A stretch of 64,000 nt of DNA from Phoronis australis (taxonomy: Eukaryota > Phoronida > Phoronidae): the NCBI GenBank assembly GCA_002633005.1, contig NMRA01000039.1, positions 724,335-788,334 of the forward strand, in the 5' to 3' direction. Below, in pieces: positions 46,213-59,700 of the stretch. A program made the translations under genes and the position numbers. Numbering within the stretch: position 1 is the first letter of the stretch; each line of letters begins with the position of its first letter. The notes beneath the pieces are model-generated. The model saw only the letters and a list, made by a program, of their open reading frames with translations. It was not told the DNA's origin and did not search any database.

Positions 46213-47985
46213 TTTTAAGCGAAAAGTCTGCCAATGAAACTGCTTGCATGCCAGTGGTGTGAACCTAAAGTTAGTGGGGTTGAAGTGATACCCTGCTGTG
46301 CCTTAGAAATAGCATCACAATAGCCATTTAGCAGGCAATAATGTAACCAGATGACAACTGCAGCCTCACCAGGAGCCCAAGGCTCTGGTGAGATTTGTGT
46401 GGTAATGTTGCACTGGAAAAGTATTATAGTACTATGCAAATCAATAGAAACAATAGCCATTCGAACATAACATAAGGCAGGACAATGACAGTGTTCAGTG
46501 CACAGATCACAATTACAGTAGACATGATTCAAATTGATCCAAAAGGAAAGGAACTTAATTGAAACTATTGAAAGTTGTATTCTAGTTACATTTCATGCAC
46601 AGATCATGTCAAGATTCAGAGACACTCAAGAGTTGTCAATATCGATACTTGATTTGCTTGACAAAGCGGTGAGGAGCGAGTACCCAATGAATATCTACTG
46701 GGAATCCTGCCAATCAAAAACTGAAGATCACGAAATCTTACCACTTCAATGGGGAGATACATCTTGGGCACGCTTGCTTCCAGCCATGACATTTGACAGC
46801 TCCCATTTGTAAATCATTTCAGAAAATTTTCAACATTCACCAATACAGTACACATGCGCATTAATGCGAACTAATTTTCGGTTGAACTGTTTCTGTTGTG
46901 TCGGATGGTCCTATTAATAAGTTAGCTTCACGAGAAAACTTGACATACCCTAACCGGCCAAGCATCCACCAGTCAAGTGATACCAAGACATGACTTTTCA
47001 TGCCATCTTATGGTCACGGTGAGAACATGAAGCTCTGAACACAGTACAACAGCTGATGGCTTGTAGTAACTGAAGAAGAGGATTTTAGTCAGAATAGAAC
47101 TTTTGTTTGTTATTGAGAAAATCACGAAGATATTGTAGGAGGCAACGGCGACTTCTAAAACTGAACCTGCCAATCAGACAACGCCAATCGGCTTAGTGGC
47201 GCGTGTGGCAGCTTAAAATACGTGACATTCGTAAGCAACTGCAATAATGAACTTAATAGGTGACGGCCAAACAAAGCTGAGTGAAGTTCCAAACTGATCC
47301 TGGTGTGCAAGATTTTACTTAAATTGCATACTTTTTGATGTAGGGCTGTAATGCAAAGAGATACAAAAAGTAAGTAAACTGCATGTCTTGTTATAACTAT
47401 TACAATTTTATTTTATTGTCCTTTAAAAGCAAATCGGTCTTCAGCTGGTGCACGAGTTTACCTGTTACCATAGCAACAGGACCATACACTGGATCTGTTA
47501 CACCCGTACAGTAGTGGTTTGGTCAACCAACCGCCTCCCCATCACCATTTAAATAACTTGAGTGTCATTTCTGACAATTTTCTTGCCTTTGGGAAATCAC
47601 AGATTCATCATTAAATGAACGCTAGGTGCAAATTTGGAAATCGACACAGGAATAGTTACCACAGGCACACTGAAATATGTGACGTGTGATTTACTGTGCT
47701 GGCGTGCACTGCATTCTTCTCAGCTGTCCCTCGTGATGACAGAGCATGTGCTTTCAAAGCACTCGGCCAAACCTAATCATTACATTTGTCAAGTTACTAC
47801 TATGAACTGATAAGAAGGATGCTGCAAGCTATTTCAACAACTTGTATGTTTTGTGATGACTGAAGTTGAGTTTCATCAACACCCAAGTGCACAGCAAATG
47901 TTCACACATTTTGAAAATGCATCTTTTTAATTTAAGACAAGCACAGCTCAAGTTATCAGTACAGAGATATAGACATCAGGGGGCC
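46213..47985. other. No gene recognised
   Basis: A plus frame at 46534-46812 (92 residues) has protein-like composition in its second half (EILPLQWGDTSWARLLPAM) but matches no family I know. No matching acceptor and donor pair is obvious. 46215-46532 on the minus strand is likewise unrecognised. Confidence 0.4.
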
Positions 47986-48140
47986 CGTTTCACTAAAAAG
48001 TCACGTGACATTATTGGTCAAGAGTCCTGTTGTATTAGCCAATGTTGCACTAATTGAGAAAGTCGGCCGTAACTTTACACCTATTTTAAACCTGCTGTAA
48101 GTCCAAGAAACAGTTGTAAATATGGCGGTGATGTTAAGCA
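47986..48140 (+). promoter_or_regulatory. E-box and CCAAT cluster, possibly in a repeat
   Basis: GTCACGTGAC (48000-48009) is followed by ATTGG (48013-48017, inverted CCAAT), GCCAAT (48038-48043) and AATATGGCGG (48119-48127). The ATG there opens only 18 codons (MAVMLSNFNTGEVKTWNF). The bracketing sequences GGGGGCCCGTTTCACTAAAA and TGTAAGTCCAAGAAAC resemble the ends of a dispersed element, so the cluster may be repeat-borne and not a gene promoter. Confidence 0.25.
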
Positions 48141-49594
48141 ATTTCAACACAGGCGAAGTCAAGACGTGGAATTTTTAGGGATCTTATTGATTTCAACACA
48201 TTAGGAGGACGTGATATTGTGATATCGTTGCGAGACACACAGACTTGACGGGCAGCCAATCGATTTTTATTGGATACGCACGAATGAAGGAGGACCTGAG
48301 AGAGCACTTTCAGAAATAATGATAACGGTGAACATCAGTATCACCGTCCAAGTTCATAGAACATGAAAGTAAAAAATTATACCAAACTGACTGTCCATGT
48401 AGTGCTGTGACAAGATTTCCTACAGTTACCCCTAGAGGCCCTGGTTTTCCACGATAATGGAAAATCGACGGAATTCATGGAATATGATTTCTTTTACAGA
48501 ATTAGTTATTTCGAATGGAACTTTCATATTTTGGTACACCAGATTCCGTAAATCAAATTTTTAGTTCTTAATGACTAAAAGTTAGGAATATATCTGTCAA
48601 ATTAAACATATTCTGCCCACAAATCGAATGGTCATTTTGAACCAGATGCATGTTCAAGCAGCTGTTCGTTTTTTCTGAAGACGGCGCTGTTATTTTTGCA
48701 GTTTTGAGAAACAGTAAACAGTGCGCAGCAGAGAGACAGGCAATTCCCAGATCATTTTTATGTCAATGATCATTTTGAAAAAATAAAACAGAATCGAATA
48801 GTTTACAAAACAGAAAAACAGAAAAGTGTTTGCTAAAATGGGTTTTGTTTTTTTTTTTGAAAACGGAAAACCAGGGTGTCTATACCCAAAGCCCTCTAAA
48901 AATCCAGCCACTGCATAATAGATGCGGAGACCCCTAAACTAATCAACTGGAAACCTAATCCGCTGCCAACAAGTCAAAGTCCTTCGATCCTCTATGTTGG
49001 TTGTTTTTGTAGAAAAACATGGCGAAAGTTATTTTCTCGAAATACTAGGTTTAAGGCTTTTGTAAATTAAGCATGAGTTATTTACCACAGTAAATTACCA
49101 GTGAAGATCACCATTGATCAAGACTCCCGAACAGTTAAGATAGATCACATGAATGATTGTAGTGACATACCACTTTCACCAGGGTTCTGGGGTTAAAAAG
49201 CAACTAATTCTATCAGGATGTGTGCAGAAGATGTAACTGAAACATTTTATTAATGTGCATGTTATTTGAAATGATAATAACCTCACTAGCCAGGCTGGTC
49301 GATTCCAATATGGAGGGTCAGCAGATTCACTTAATTCCTCCCTATACTGAGACTTACCCTAAAACAACTTGCACAATTCAGCCCTACCCCACGTGAAGCG
49401 TAGCATCCATACATATGTCCAATAACTAGCTTAAGGTGGAAGTTGCTGCTCTACCTACGCGTGATTTGAATTGATTCAAAAGAAAAGGACGCGAATACTG
49501 CGAAAGAAAACCCATATTATGTATGTAACTGTTTTAGCACGCAGCTGATAATTACTTTCAGCTTACCCCAGGTTGGCGGCCATGGAGCGATAAG
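48141..49594. other. No gene recognised
   Basis: Plain AT-rich sequence with a T12 run near 48848. No supported gene or repeat. Confidence 0.45.
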
Positions 49595-49745
49595 AAGGGG
49601 CGCAAGTTACCCTAGAACAAATTACCCTACCTCGATAATGTGGAATAAGTTGTCATATGTGGTGTAAGTTCCACTGATTAAATTGCATCCTCACAGCCCC
49701 CATATAGCCTGGTGACAACTTGGTCTAAGAGTGTCTTGTTCCGTG
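49595..49745 (+). repeat. Dispersed repeat, relative of 21845-22000
   Basis: GGCGCAAGTTACCCTAGAAC, ACCTCGATAATGT, ATAAGTTGTCA, GACAACTTGGTC and CTTGTTC in order, matching the reverse complement of 21845-22000. Confidence 0.65.
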
Positions 49746-49839
49746 TGTCCACAGTACTTTTAATATTAAACAAGAGCAACACGGAGCGTTGAAATGCACC
49801 CACGAATGCATTGCCAATGGTGTGTTTTTAGGGTTATTT

Positions 49840-50575
49840 ATTGGTATCATAAAAATGGCCACTAGATGGCGCAAAATCATATAATCTATTCAAAAACAGG
49901 AACATGCCATATTTCATAAAAATCTGTCAAGGAACTTCAGAGAAACAAAGGATAACAGAATAAAATGAAATTGCCACAAGCGGGCACAGTGTCCGTTGGA
50001 TCCGCCTGAAAGTTGTTGTCGTCTGTTGTTATCTTCATATAAATACTTACCGGTATTAAATTTAGTAAAGATCCTGCAGTGGGTTTAGAAGATACAACAA
50101 TGGGCGCGAAACAAAACTACCACTAGGAGGCGCCACAGAAGTCAGTCACCATCATCAAAGGTCATCTTCACACTGAGAACACATATGCCAATTTTCAAAT
50201 GATTAGGTTGATACAGGGGTGGACACCAAAAACAAATTTGAAAACAGCAAAAAAAGGCCACTAGGTGGTGCCAAATACCTCAGTTCCATCCAAAAACAGG
50301 AAGACAGCGTCATCACACCAATAGATGCCTATATTTAAAATTTTATGAAAATCTGTTGAGGACCTTTGAAGATACCGAGTTAAACGTAAAAAACTAAAAT
50401 TGCCACTAGGGGGCACAGCAGTAGCCATATCTGTCCGAAAGTCGTTGTCATCCGTAGTCAACATCGTATAAATACACTTGCTAAATTAAGTAAAGATCCT
50501 GCGAACGGTTTAGGAGATACAGCCATAGGCGCAAAAAAACAAAACTGCCACTAGGAGGCGCCACGGCAGTGAAGC
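49840..50575 (+). repeat. 400-bp repeat in two tandem copies, rich in CTCF-like motifs
   Basis: Copy 1 (about 49840-50145) and copy 2 (about 50240-50575) share CAAAAACAGGAA, ATTT..TAAAAATCTGT..AGGA, AAAATTGCCAC, GAAAGT.GTTGTC, AAATTTAGTAAAGATCCTGC, GAGATACA and AACTGCCACTAGGAGGCGCC. Each copy has a CTCF-like site at its start, middle and end. Against the 14-base core CCASYAGRKGGCRS I count: 49859-49872 14/14, about 49974 12/14, 50120-50133 13/14, 50258-50271 13/14, 50403-50416 14/14 and 50548-50561 13/14, all on the plus strand. A further site at 50877-50890 (13/14) lies outside the repeat. Site matches are by eye; function is inference. Confidence 0.8.
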
Positions 50576-51756
50576 AGCCTCAAGTTTTGGTCACAAAGTT
50601 ATGAAATGCCACTGAAATAACAATAGAGACTCAGAGTCTGTCTAGTCCTAACCCAGATTGAGACAACAAAGTGAGGTGTTATCTCACAAAACAACTTAAT
50701 TTCACAAACTGTCACAACAACATCTCAAGTGCAGAAATGTGTATCTGAGAATCTTGATTTTGATCATCTGTTTTTTCATGCATTTCTATTCAGCAAAAAG
50801 GGGAAATTCACCATAGACTGGATTGAGTTTCACAGTGACCCATGCAAATGCGCAGTGATTGTAATTGCCAACTTCACTAGTAGATGGCGCGCTTGCCACT
50901 CAAACTATGAAAATAAGGGCTGGCTGTTTAAATTCCACTTCTTGTCTTACACCCACTTTTCAACCTTTCATGACACCCCTTTCAACTTTAACACTTTCCA
51001 CAAAAATATCCCCAGACCCCATCAACGTCGCCAGCTTGTCACTGAGACCCCGTTTCCTGCTTTCATTTTGTTTCTAGGCATGTGGAGTCATGTAATAATA
51101 AAAATTAATGTCATATGACGGCGGATCCCACAGTAACGAGTTGACATCTGAAAACATCATTTACCTGGCTGTCTGTGATTAAACTAGTAACCTATTTTGT
51201 CCTAGGTAACTCTTTTCAAAAATCAACAATCAGCTACTATGCTTATAAATGATTGACAGGTGACAAAGCAAATACTTAAACTTCGAAGCTCCCATCAGTG
51301 TTCGTCATATAGAGATGAACACGATACACGCTGAGATATTTTTCTTTGAAAAACTAGTATCCAACCAGTCTCACAATTGCGATTTTATACATGCATGAGC
51401 TACAACAAAGACAAAACAAATGCATTAAAATTGTGAACACAAGCCAGAAATATTAGAGTAATTTGCAGTAAATGTCATATCCCTGACGCCTGAGACAGAT
51501 AGACAGATTATATTAGCAATGTCGCGATGGGAATCCGAACACAAATTTAGATGGCAAAATTTTCGTGTAACCACAAGCATGGCATACTAGAGCCTATTAC
51601 GTTCTGACTGCACGTAAGGGGCAGGCCCCTCAGGCCTACACAATTCGTTGTTTTGTCTCCCACAAGTCAGAGTGGGTTGTTAACTTGGATTTCATTAAAA
51701 CTTGATAATTTGGACAAGAAAGCTCTCCATTCGGGCAAGAGAAATATCTGTTACAC
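50576..51756. other. No gene recognised; one further CTCF-like site
   Basis: The longest non-repeat frames here (50729-51118 and 50865-51077, plus) are aromatic-rich with no recognised motif. CTAGTAGATGGCGC is at 50877-50890. Confidence 0.4.
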
Positions 51757-51841
51757 TTACCTGGCAGGTATACTAACCTGGCAGGTATACTTACCTGGAA
51801 AGTAAATTTACCTGGCAGGTATAATTACCTGGCAGGTGACC
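51757..51841. repeat. 17-bp minisatellite, 5 copies
   Basis: TTACCTGGCAGGTATAC repeated five times, the third decayed (TTACCTGGAAAGTAAAT). Each unit has the near-palindrome ACCTG-G-CAGGT, that is, two inverted ACCTG half-sites (the E2-box core recognised by Snail/ZEB-type proteins) one base apart. Confidence 0.95.
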
Positions 51842-52310
51842 AAACCAAGTAGTGCACAAAATGTTTTAATGAAGCATTTCTGGATTACACATAAAACAAA
51901 ATTTAATTCGTCTCCCCTAATTCATCTGACCGTAAATTACGAGTGGCACTCGATAAAATGAACATTTTATTTGCAATTTTACAGAACAAATTTTTCAAAT
52001 TAAATAAGCGAAACTTTTTAGCAACAGATATTTAAGCACGTCCCAGCTGACATTAGTGCAGGCCTCAACCCACCCATCACAATGGAGTGAGGATCAGGCA
52101 TAATTCACAAGGGAAGACAAATATATTAAGGATGGCTTTACAATCAGTAACCATCCCTGGTAACAGTTTACAGTTTGCGCTAATGCACCAATCACCTTGT
52201 GAAATAATGGTGCCAACTTGTTCCCTGCTCAAATATTAGAGGTAACATCTGGATTTAGAAAGAGGACAATTCGCTAACTGTTAAAGGTTTGGGAGTCGGG
52301 ACCAGGCTGT
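51842..52310. other. No gene recognised
   Basis: Nothing supported. Confidence 0.45.
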
Positions 52311-52657
52311 CATAGGGCATGGTATCAAACTGTCAGTTGTCATAGGGAATAGTCTCAGACAGTATCAAACTGTCAGTTGTCATAGGGAATAGTCTCAGAC
52401 AGTATCAAACTGTCAGTTGTCATAGGGAATAGTCTCAGACAGTATCAAACTGTCAGTTGTCATAGGGATGGTCTCAGACAGTATCAAACTGTCAGTTGTC
52501 ACAGGGCATGGTCTCAAACAATATCAAACTGTCAGTTGCCATAGGGCATGGTCTCAAACAGTATCAAACTGTCAGTTGTCAAAGGGCATGGTCTCAAACA
52601 GTTTGAAAATGTCAGTTGTCATAGGGCATGGTCTCAAATAGTATCAAACTGTCAGTT
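52311..52657. repeat. 40-bp minisatellite, 9 copies, each with a hairpin
   Basis: Units start CATAGGG(A/C)AT and end AACTGTCAGTTGT. The first is 30 bp, the fifth 39 bp, the last 38 bp, the others 40 bp. Units 2-5 contain GACAGT-ATCAA-ACTGTC, a perfect 6-bp stem; later units have one or more changes in it. The array has a left subtype (GGAATAGTCTCAGAC) and a right subtype (GGCATGGTCTCAAAC). Confidence 0.95.
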
Positions 52658-53427
52658 CTTTCCAAACACAGAAAACACTTCTCATCTTATTCAAGCAACA
52701 ATTAGAGACCAATAACATCTGACCGAAATAAGACAGCCAGCAATGAATTTGATTTCCTTCCTCCGAAGAGTGCAATTACTCCTGAAGAAGATCTTTGACC
52801 GCATATTTCACCACACAGACAAATGATAATTCTATCCAGACATAGTGTCAAATGTTAAATGACTCTTGAACAACGAAGCATAAAGCTCCTGCATTTTTTC
52901 CACACTATTTTAAAGCCCACAAAAGTGAACAAGAAAAATACATGTCGCATTTACAATACCAATACGAATGCTTACTGAGAATTGTAACTTAACATGACCA
53001 TGTTACCCAAGGCTAAATGCCAGATCACTTGTTGTAACCTGACCACTGGTGATATCAAACATTTCACACTCTCATAGATATTGATATTGTCGAACATTGT
53101 GTACACTGCTCCAACTGGCATAACACTCGCATCGACCACTAGAAGTATGAAAACATGGACAGGAACCTTGAAAAACTTGAACAATGCAACCTATCAATAT
53201 TTATAAATTTAAACAGGAAGAATTAAATGTTTTGTCACCCAAAACAAACAAAAATATCCTACAGATAACTGACATGACGTGGTTGCCTAAACAGTAATAA
53301 CATATGGAACAACTGATCTTAATCCTAGCATTTTTTTCCTTTATGGTCATCACTATTTAGTTTAAGTAAGTAGGCATAGAAGTATGTCAGGTATCAGTCA
53401 ATGACAACACTGTTTATTTACACTAAT
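52658..53427. other. No gene recognised
   Basis: A minus frame at 52972-53184 (70 residues, hydrophobic VFILLVVDASVM) is unrecognised. Confidence 0.4.
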
Positions 53428-53560
53428 ACCCTGTTCACACCTGAATGCTGGTTACAACCTTAAAACGGATTTAAAGATTATGACTCTGGTGGGTGTGAAA
53501 ATTTTAAAACCCAGTTTTAGAAGTTGTTACTGTAGCACGTGGTATAGGGAGAGAACTAGA
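53428..53560. repeat. Dispersed repeat starting TACCCTGTTCACAC (family C)
   Basis: Left part matches the reverse complement of 25075-25160. A possible opposite end, AGTGCAAACAGGTTA, lies at 53572-53586, but the inverse is weak. Confidence 0.4.
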
Positions 53561-54008
53561 GCCGTAGAACTCAGTGCAAACAGGTTAGTTGCAAATGTTA
53601 CAACTCAGTATGTAGCGCTGCTGATAACTCATATTGCAAATTAGCGCTCCCCCCCTCCACGTAAGACTATAGACTATCGAAAAGTTAATTATTTCTATTA
53701 CAAGCAGAAAAAAAAGCAACGACAAAATATAGAAGAAACTTATGATTTAGATCCCTTACCATTTTAAACTTGGTCTCAGTTTGGTTCTGGTCTTGCAAAA
53801 AACTGACAATTTGTCATTTCTCAAGACCAGGCTCCATCCGTGCATAAAATTACACGCTGTGGCAAGCTAATGCCCAGATCCTGGTCCCAAGCAATAATGA
53901 ACTACATCAGTTGTTTCCAAGCGCAGAAATCAAACCTGTTTTACTAAGGAAGCAATGTGAGAAAGGTTTCATCACGGCAAGTGGTATGGAAGATATCCCC
54001 AATAATCA

Positions 54009-54094
54009 CAATGGGGTGACACTGAGACGGAGCACTCATAAAACAAGGACGCAATGGGGTGACACCGACACTGAGCACTCATAAAACAAGGACG
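54009..54094. repeat. 43-bp direct duplication
   Basis: CAATGGGGTGACAC(T/C)GA(G/C)AC ... GAGCACTCATAAAACAAGGACG twice in succession with a few differences. Confidence 0.95.
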
Positions 54095-55371
54095 CACTGC
54101 AAAATACAAATATTGTGCGCTCCTCTTTAGAACTCATATTTTGGTCATTTCCATGAAGTCAATAATTCACCATCAGCGTGGTCAGGAAAACTTCTCACAG
54201 GACCAGACATATTTAATCATGTGCACAAGGTGTACATGAAATCAATCATTTACTGAACTAAAAGTGAACTGCTATATCTAGCAGATGTAAATATGCCCAC
54301 TAAACTACTAAATGCCGAAATCTCTCCAAACATCCATTCATGAATACCCACTTTCAGAAAATGCAAACCCTCCATGACCAACAAGCACATTACAAGTGTA
54401 AACTCTATTGAGTCTAGCCACTGACGTAATTAACAAAACTACACCTCCCTTGTTCGTTCAGGTAAACATCAATTCCACAAGAACTTTTCACTCATCACCC
54501 CTACTCAGCTTGGTTTCCTACCAACCAATTTTTATTTTTGATGTTTCCTGCCTTAACCCAGACTAACAGGGCCTGATGATAATGGCAGTGAATCCAACAC
54601 AATTGTTTATTTGCCTTGACTAAAAGTATCTTTGTATGAACCATCTGCTTAACTGGTTGTCTACTAGTTTTTTCTTCATGTGCACTTTACACTGTACCTG
54701 TTTGTGACTTCACATACAGTTACAACGAGTTGGTCCTCGCTCGGTTGGTAAAATGTCAAAATCACCCCCCAGTGTGCCAAGCTACAACAGTTCACATCAA
54801 TTATTGAGAGAACTTTGGTGCACTTCAATCCAGTGACTGTGTCTTCATCCAACCACTACAGTGGCCTGGTCAGCACACAACATGCAATATTGAGGGCACA
54901 GTATCATTATGGGCATAATCTTGACCATCACCACACCCACTCTTAAGCCACTTCTGGGAAAACTGAGCTTACCACAGCTTAGCCATGATGGTCCCAAAAG
55001 GCTATTTGATTGGGGTGACCAATCATGCTAAAAGGGGTATTTTGCAACTGTTTAGCTACACGAATGCTGAATTCTTAACTAAATCGCTTTGGGATTTAGA
55101 AACATTGCCACAGTCTTTGATACTGAATTGTTGCTGAATAAGTCGGTAACTCAAGTCATTGGCAATGCGTAGATGCGCCATTCTAGGTCCGACTTACTCC
55201 AAGAAACTCTTTACTGTTTACTTGGGCCGCAGATGGTTTCTGTATTTTTTTCCAACATAAATACAGTCCTATCATGGTGAAAAATATTTTAGACACAACT
55301 TAGGAGCTAAAGTGGTTTTAAAGAAACATAATCGGTTTTGCATTCTAAAAATGCATTTTTGTGATAACTGT
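54095..55371. other. No gene recognised
   Basis: No supported gene, repeat or RNA. Confidence 0.45.
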
Positions 55372-55505
55372 TAAATGGGATAGACTTCTTCAAGTTATTA
55401 GCTTTGACCAGCAAAGTTAATAAGCCAACAAAATCCGTTGTTTTTACGATTTTATAACAAATGCCCAATTCTCGCCGTTGTCAGCCAAACATTTGCTGAA
55501 ATCAA
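55372..55505 (+). repeat. Dispersed repeat, family B
   Basis: TGGGATAGACTTCTTCAAGT, TATTAGCTTTGACC, CAACAAAATCCGTTGTTTTT, CCCAATTCTCGCCGTTGTC and ATTTGCTGAAATCAA, collinear with the copies at 23536 and 26478 (reverse). Confidence 0.7.
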
Positions 55506-56449
55506 GGCTGATGTATTACCATTCTGCGCTACTGTAAAGGATAACTTCTGTAAAATTACTTTTCTTTGCCCATAATATCCCTTTCATTTTTTTTTTCATT
55601 TTTGCCACTTTATTGACGAGGACATGTAGCTTTACATCTTCAACTGACAGTCAAACGTGGTGCACAGTGCAGTGAGAATTTCATATCTGAGAGGAACCTG
55701 GACTAATCAGTGTATCTATTATGCAGCCTTCTATGAGCACTATGTTTCAAAAATACACAAATTCCTATAACATCCGTCACTCTGTTTTGTCAAACCAATT
55801 ATTTCCACGTACCATACCCAGTAATTTGCTTATATTGACTTAAATCAAAAAGTCTAGTTTCTCTAGAGCGTATCAAAATCAATAGACAGTGAAAGAAAAC
55901 CTGATTCCTTGCGAAACTGAACAAGCGATCATGTTTCTTTGTTAGTTAGGCTTCAGTGAAGATCTGACCTTTACTGTAGGATAAGTGTAAGTATTGATTG
56001 TGATCTGATCACACTTAACTGAAACAAGGACAAAGAAAATTTATAATAACTGTAGAAACGGAATGGATGGAATTTTCCGTGGGTTTTCAAATCGTATATA
56101 ACTTATCCATTGACAAAGGAAAAGCATTAACAAGACTGGTTCTTAACAGTGTATTTAGCCTACTTGGTAAGAGGGAATAAAGTTATCTTGATATAGAGTT
56201 TAATGATTAGCCTAAGTGCTGTATTTGCTGTATTCTGACAGATCCAACAGATTCTTATGGCAAAGGAATTGAGGGCCTGGATTGGACAAAACACATTCGC
56301 TCGCATACAAATGCACGATTAAATGTATAGGTAACCACTGGCCTGCATGACAGGCTGGCCGCTGGGTGTCCCATCTCATTGTCACACAGACGATTGAATT
56401 AAAGAGGAAATAAAACATGCTCACAGCAAAGCGAAACACTGAAAACACT
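55506..56449. other. No gene recognised
   Basis: No supported gene. Confidence 0.45.
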
Positions 56450-56775
<326 letters not shown>

Positions 56776-59700
56776 TACGCCGTGGCATCACTGCATTCAA
56801 CCTGTAGCAGCCCGATACCTCTGGATGAATTCATCAGCAAATCGACTTAAGCTGAACCTAAAGCTTGTTAAGAGATCAACAGTTTAACAACTTAACACAC
56901 AGCGTGCAAATCACACCTCTACTCGCTTCATGCCATGTTACAAGTCTTCTTCAGCACCATCTGGTGGCAATCGCGTACACAAAAACCATGTAATCGATAA
57001 ATAATATGTGAACTAGGAACATCATTTTGACAAGTTGGAACAATTTTGCGTTGACAGCTTTGTAATCTATAATTGAAATACCGGTGTCAGTTTAAAATAC
57101 AAGTTTCACTAAATATTGAGTGCAACAAACTGCAAATGTTGGCGCGCATTCTTCTGGAACCGCCGACAGAAGGTGCCTACGCTTACTCAGTCGTGAAACA
57201 CTTCAAGCCACAAGAAGGTCACTTTTGATTTAGATCAGTTAACGCTTTGAAATATTTCTTAACATGTGAACTAGTACGAGTTTGCAAAGAATTTTCAGGT
57301 TGTTATTGTTGAGACCATAGACATATAGACAGACGTGTCTGAGGTAGAGACCGTGCGCGCCGGTGTGACAAGTCAATTTGTAAAGTTTGATCTCTTCAAG
57401 TTGAGATTCACAAGTCATAACGAACTGCCAGTTCGTTCGAAGTCAAGAAATCATCTCCAGTATGACTTCGGAGCAATTTGAGTTCAATTTGAGGTCAATT
57501 TCACAACGTGAGGGGTTAAAATCAAAAGCTGCTTTTTTGTGATGGGCGACAGGACGTGCAAATTCATATAGCTAGAAAAACTTGTCCTGACTCTCAGTTC
57601 TGTTACAAAATGGTACAAATCGACGTGTATTTTATTTGCTATGAACTACTTAATGGAAAGCATTTAAAATGACCAAATGTGATGTCCATTTTAATCATGG
57701 CCATATGCCAAGGTTGCCCACTTGCATTTCTAAGTGAAACTTAGACCCATGCACCAATATATGAAACACTCAAAAAAGAAGTATTTGATAAAACGTATTT
57801 AATTAAGATCTAGGCGCATATTCCTTACTATATTTTAATATTTTTACGACGAATTAGTGTCTTGATTCTACACGATACCATAGGGTACAAGTCTCGGTTC
57901 GCCTCCATAAACTTTACATATTTTGAGTTGAATTTGTACGCTATACGTTTTTCGTAACTAGTCGCAACCATTTTCTGAGGTCGAAGTCAATCAAACTGTC
58001 AAAATTGTTTATAACAATCGACAGAGCTGTAGTGTTTATTATAGTATCCTCGTTAGTGTAATGGTGATTCTTTATGAATGTTACGATGGCAGCCAAATTA
58101 AATTTGTTTTACAAATGTGGGACAATGTTGACCATCTCAATCGATCACTTTTTAGCATAGTCAAACAATCCACTGCATCTTTAGTCCGCCTCTTGTATTG
58201 GTAAAATGTATTTCTTCTGCTTTCTAGGAAATTAAAATTGTTTTTCATAATAACAACATTTGGTGTGCTCACTGAATTCTCTTAAAGCTGCCACACCATC
58301 CCAATCGGTTTTACGAAGTCACGCGTTACAGAAGTATGGGATAGTTACAGTAAAACCTGGGTAGAGTGCAGTAACGCTGTGACCTACGTTAGGACCTCGC
58401 TAAAATCTAGCTAAGGTCACGTGTTCTCATTTAAAATACATGGCAATGTATCACGTAATCTCGTTAGATGAGGCACTGAACTACACACTCGAGTATATAT
58501 GACCAATCATCCACAAAAACTACTTTATAATCATAAAGACACTGAATATTAAGTTATTCAATTTCTCAAGTTCAACTATCAATCTCATTAGTTACCTGCT
58601 GTGTCGCCTTTTCCTGTTTTCATCAACGGCTAGCTGTTCTTTTCACTGAGTTACGCAGCCGTTAATCATTATTTGATAAAACCGAAATTAATCAAAACAA
58701 CCAAATTGTACTTCATATAAACATGGTAAACACATCCCGTGGTTTCTCGGTCCTCAGGTATTTCATATATTTTTTATGAAACCGCAAATCAGACCAAATG
58801 AGGACTGGCTACCCAAACTGTCGAAGAGAGATTCTTACAGAGCCCAGTTAGTTAACGTTAAGTAGGTTTGCCAGTAAATTCAAAGTTTTTAAATTACAAG
58901 TACAGTGTGACTTTCGAAGTGAATTGTCTAGTGTTGTGAGTTTGGAGATTTTTAGAGCAGGCCTACATAGTCCTAACTATCCACACAGCAGCCATTTGCA
59001 GACCCAAACTTAGGCGGGGGGGTACAAACGAACATCCCCAGAGAGGAAAAAGTGGACGCAAAAGGTTCAAAAGTCGTGGGGGTTCATTGACAGTTGCAAC
59101 ATTGATACGCGTGTACTTGACTGTGGGAAAGGCACACTTGAAATTTTGACAATGCTTGCTGGGGGTATGGTGATGATGATGCGGGAATCGGGCAGAGGGA
59201 CAGCTGGAGGTACACGATCCTAAATCCATTTTTCTGATTTGCGGGCTACAGGTCCGCATGTGCAGTTCAACGGAGGACTGTGGGTTTCCTCAATTTTAGA
59301 ACTCGTGAAATTCGCAATGTCTTATTGTGGAGTTTGTAATTCTCACCAAATGATTTCTCTTATAGCTGGGAGTAATATCATTATAGTCCAAGCTTATAGT
59401 TAGGTTTGTGTCGACGTCCTACGCCCCAGCTATTTTTTCCAAAAATCGTGCAATCATATTACCACTCTCTATCTTAACTGTGTGACCACATAATGCTGTC
59501 ATTGTGAAACACATATCATACCAAAGTAGATGATCTGTGACTCCTCGACACTGGTTTGTGTCCTTCCGCCTTTTTTGCAGAGTGGCGACGGTATGCGTAT
59601 TGCCTGGGAATAGTCCTAGATATTACGCACTGGAATGGAATATACGAAGCTCTATGGCAAGGGCAGATCACCATCCTTTCGGGATACGTAGATGCCACTG

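Noticed and set aside
50729-51118. 129-residue plus-strand frame as a gene
   Set aside because: Length is within what a 64-kb AT-rich window gives by chance; composition is irregular and no motif, promoter or splice site supports it.
52311-52657. CRISPR-like array
   Set aside because: Units of about 40 bp are directly contiguous with no unique spacers, in animal-type DNA: a minisatellite.
57340-57347. let-7 seed TGAGGTAG
   Set aside because: The bases after the seed do not match let-7 and no complementary hairpin arm is visible nearby.
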